Shown here: positions 6,105-7,186 of the stretch, one piece after another | Layout of the letters: every line of letters starts with the position of its first letter | Position numbering within the stretch: the first letter of the stretch is position 1 | Assembly: GCA_025934455.1 (NCBI GenBank) | Contig: JAICYA010000092.1 | Coordinates: 1 to 7,186 of the forward strand | From: Rudaea sp. | GTDB lineage: Bacteria > Pseudomonadota > Gammaproteobacteria > Xanthomonadales > Rhodanobacteraceae | Reading direction: 5' to 3' | Length of the DNA: 7,186 nt | The notes under the pieces: generated by a model | The model's database searches: none | Seen by the model: only the letters and a program-made list of their open reading frames with translations | Told to the model about the DNA's origin: nothing | Position numbers and translations under genes: made by a program

Positions 6105-6488
6105 ATGCAACTCAAGCACGTATTCATCGCTGCCGCACTGACCCTGACCCTGGGCGCTTGCGGTGACAATGCGCAACAGGCCGCGCAGGACGCAGCCGCC
6201 AAGGCGAAGGAAGCCGCTGCCGCGACCGCGCAAAAGGCGCAAGCCACCGCCGCTGCCGCACAGCAAACCGCCAGCCAGGCTACGCAGGCTGCCGAACAGG
6301 CCAAGTCCGGCGACATGAGCGGCGCCGCCGCCTCCGCGCAGGGCGCTGCCGCTTCTGGACAGGCCGCTGCCGCCGGCGCGCAGGACACCGCCGCGACCGC
6401 CAAACAGGGCGCTGCGGACGTGAAGGCCGCCGCGCAGGGTGCGCAGCCGGCCGCCGAGCCGAAGAAGGACGACAACGGCGGTCACTGA
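6105..6488 (+). CDS. Small alanine-rich lipoprotein
   Basis: This 127-residue protein begins with a lipoprotein signal peptide: Lys4, hydrophobic core at about 6-16, and lipobox LGAC with the lipidated Cys19. Gly20 follows, so there is no Asp inner-membrane retention signal and outer-membrane sorting is expected. The rest is strongly biased: 46 of the 107 residues from 21 to 127 are Ala, the others mostly Gln, Lys, Glu, Thr and Gly. Residues about 22-68 look like one long charged helix or coiled coil; about 70-117 is a Gly/Ser/Ala-rich low-complexity stretch; the tail is hydrophilic (EPKKDDNGGH). No enzyme motif is present. A structural or periplasm-spanning Lpp-like role is conceivable, but I recognise no named gene. 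A good ribosome-binding site (AAGGGAGA) lies 6 bases before ATG and a strong terminator follows the stop, so it is probably an independent, well expressed unit. Confidence 0.82.
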   Translation: MQLKHVFIAAALTLTLGACGDNAQQAAQDAAAKAKEAAAATAQKAQATAAAAQQTASQATQAAEQAKSGDMSGAAASAQGAAASGQAAAAGAQDTAATAKQGAADVKAAAQGAQPAAEPKKDDNGGH

Positions 6489-6516
6489 TCGCACGCTGTT
6501 CCTTCGCAAGACCCAG

Positions 6517-6547
6517 ACCGGCCGCCTCGTGCGGCCGGTTTGTTTTT
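6517..6547 (+). terminator. Rho-independent terminator of the lipoprotein gene
   Basis: A perfect 9-bp GC-rich stem (ACCGGCCGC at 6517-6525 with GCGGCCGGT at 6531-6539) around a CTCGT loop is followed directly by TTGTTTTT (6540-6547). It begins 28 bases after the lipoprotein stop codon and should separate that gene from the carboxylase operon. Confidence 0.92.
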
Positions 6548-6574
6548 GGGCCGACACGACGAAACCGTTATGCT
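6546..6574 (+). promoter_or_regulatory. Candidate promoter of the carboxylase (liu-type) operon
   Basis: TTGGGC at 6546-6551 and TATGCT at 6569-6574 are 17 bases apart. They match the sigma-70 -35 and -10 consensus at about three and four positions. The -35 part overlaps the end of the terminator T-run. Because the terminator should block read-through, a promoter is needed somewhere in the 57 bases before ATG at 6605, and this is the best candidate seen. Confidence 0.35.
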
Positions 6575-6604
6575 GTGTTCCGATCCTGATCGTGCCGAGT
6601 GCCC

Positions 6605-7186
6605 ATGCCCATCATCGAATCGCAGATCGACGCCCGTTCGCCCGAGTTTGCCGCCAATGCCGCAAACCTGCGCGCGGCTGTCGAGGACCTGAAAAAACAA
6701 TTGGCGCGCAGCGCGCTCGGCGGCGGCGACAAGGCCCGCGAAAAGCACACGGCCCGCGGCAAGCTGCTGCCACGCGAACGCATCCGCGCCCTGCTCGATC
6801 CGGGTTCACCGTTCCTTGAACTCTCGCCATTGGCCGCGCATGGCATGTACGAAGACGCCGCGCCCGGTGCCGGACTCATCACCGGCATCGGCCGCGTCAA
6901 CGGCAGCGAAATCGTCGTCGTCGCGAACGACGCCACGGTGAAAGGCGGCACCTATTTTCCAATCACGGTAAAGAAGCACCTGCGCGCGCAGGAAGTGGCC
7001 GAACAGAACCGCCTGCCGTGCATCTACCTGGTGGATTCGGGCGGCGCGTTCCTGCCCATGCAGGACGAGGTCTTTCCGGATAAGGAGCATTTCGGCCGCA
7101 TCTTCTACAACCAGGCGCGCATGTCGGGCTTGGGGATTCCGCAGATCGCGGTGGTGATGGGCTCGTGTACCGCCGGCGGCGCCTAC
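6605..7186 (+). CDS. liuB: Methylcrotonyl-CoA carboxylase beta (carboxyltransferase) subunit, N-terminal part
   Basis: The first 194 codons are present and the frame stays open to the right edge; the family is about 535 residues, so roughly the C-terminal two thirds are missing. The subunit transfers carboxyl from biotin (on the alpha subunit) to 3-methylcrotonyl-CoA in leucine and isovalerate catabolism, in the cytoplasm. Signatures are [11 protein letters not shown] (50-60), [11 protein letters not shown] (88-98), the [18 protein letters not shown] segment (113-130), [19 protein letters not shown] (141-159) with its oxyanion-type glycines, and SCTAGGAY (187-194). The [12 protein letters not shown] loop and [12 protein letters not shown] favour methylcrotonyl-CoA over propionyl-CoA carboxylase. 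This substrate call is family knowledge; another acyl-CoA cannot be excluded. The Shine-Dalgarno is weak (GAG), but the N-terminus from MPIIESQ aligns with what I recall for the family. The biotin-carrying liuD-type subunit and hydratase would be expected just beyond the edge. Confidence 0.93.
   Translation, partial: MPIIESQIDARSPEFAANAANLRAAVEDLKKQLARSALGGGDKAREKHTARGKLLPRERIRALLDPGSPFLELSPLAAHGMYEDAAPGAGLITGIGRVNGSEIVVVANDATVKGGTYFPITVKKHLRAQEVAEQNRLPCIYLVDSGGAFLPMQDEVFPDKEHFGRIFYNQARMSGLGIPQIAVVMGSCTAGGAY

Noticed and set aside
5918..6557. Minus-strand open frames of 163 and 185 codons opposite the lipoprotein gene
   Set aside because: Their Ala/Cys/Gly/Ser-rich runs are just the reverse complement of the alanine-rich lipoprotein; they have no start signals and cross the terminator.

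Overview
The window is GC-rich, densely coding gammaproteobacterial DNA, most likely from the order Xanthomonadales (Rhodanobacteraceae/Xanthomonadaceae type). This assignment rests on the gene families and on remembered protein similarity, not on a search. There are eight protein genes, two of them cut by the window edges. I see no rRNA, tRNA, CRISPR array, insertion sequence or other mobile element, and no stretch above 300 bases without a gene.

Left block, minus strand, about 4428 down to 1. Four genes run in one direction: a periplasmic amicyanin-like cupredoxin (4428-3754), a membrane Ser/Thr protein kinase with a Cache-like sensor and HAMP domain (3782-1605, overlapping the cupredoxin gene by 29 bases), an outer-membrane beta-barrel/porin-like protein (1536-448, 68 bases after the kinase) and an FHA-fold protein (396 to beyond base 1, 51 bases after the barrel gene). 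There is no convincing terminator between them. The layout looks like one envelope-sensing and phospho-signalling unit: a periplasmic copper-type protein, a transmembrane kinase, an outer-membrane protein and a cytoplasmic FHA module. The FHA domain lacks the usual phosphothreonine-binding residues. This block is the most interesting part of the window.

Right block, plus strand, 4507-7186. It is divergent from the left block across a 78-base spacer. It holds a small polyhydroxyalkanoate-granule-associated family protein, an acetyl-CoA acetyltransferase/thiolase behind a perfect TATAAT box, a small alanine-rich lipoprotein with a strong Rho-independent terminator, and the first 194 codons of the methylcrotonyl-CoA carboxylase beta subunit (liuB/mccB type). 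The thiolase and the carboxylase fit leucine/isovalerate and acyl-CoA catabolism: the leucine route ends in acetoacetate and acetyl-CoA, and thiolase interconverts acetoacetyl-CoA and acetyl-CoA, which is also the entry to PHA synthesis. The lipoprotein between them has no visible metabolic link.
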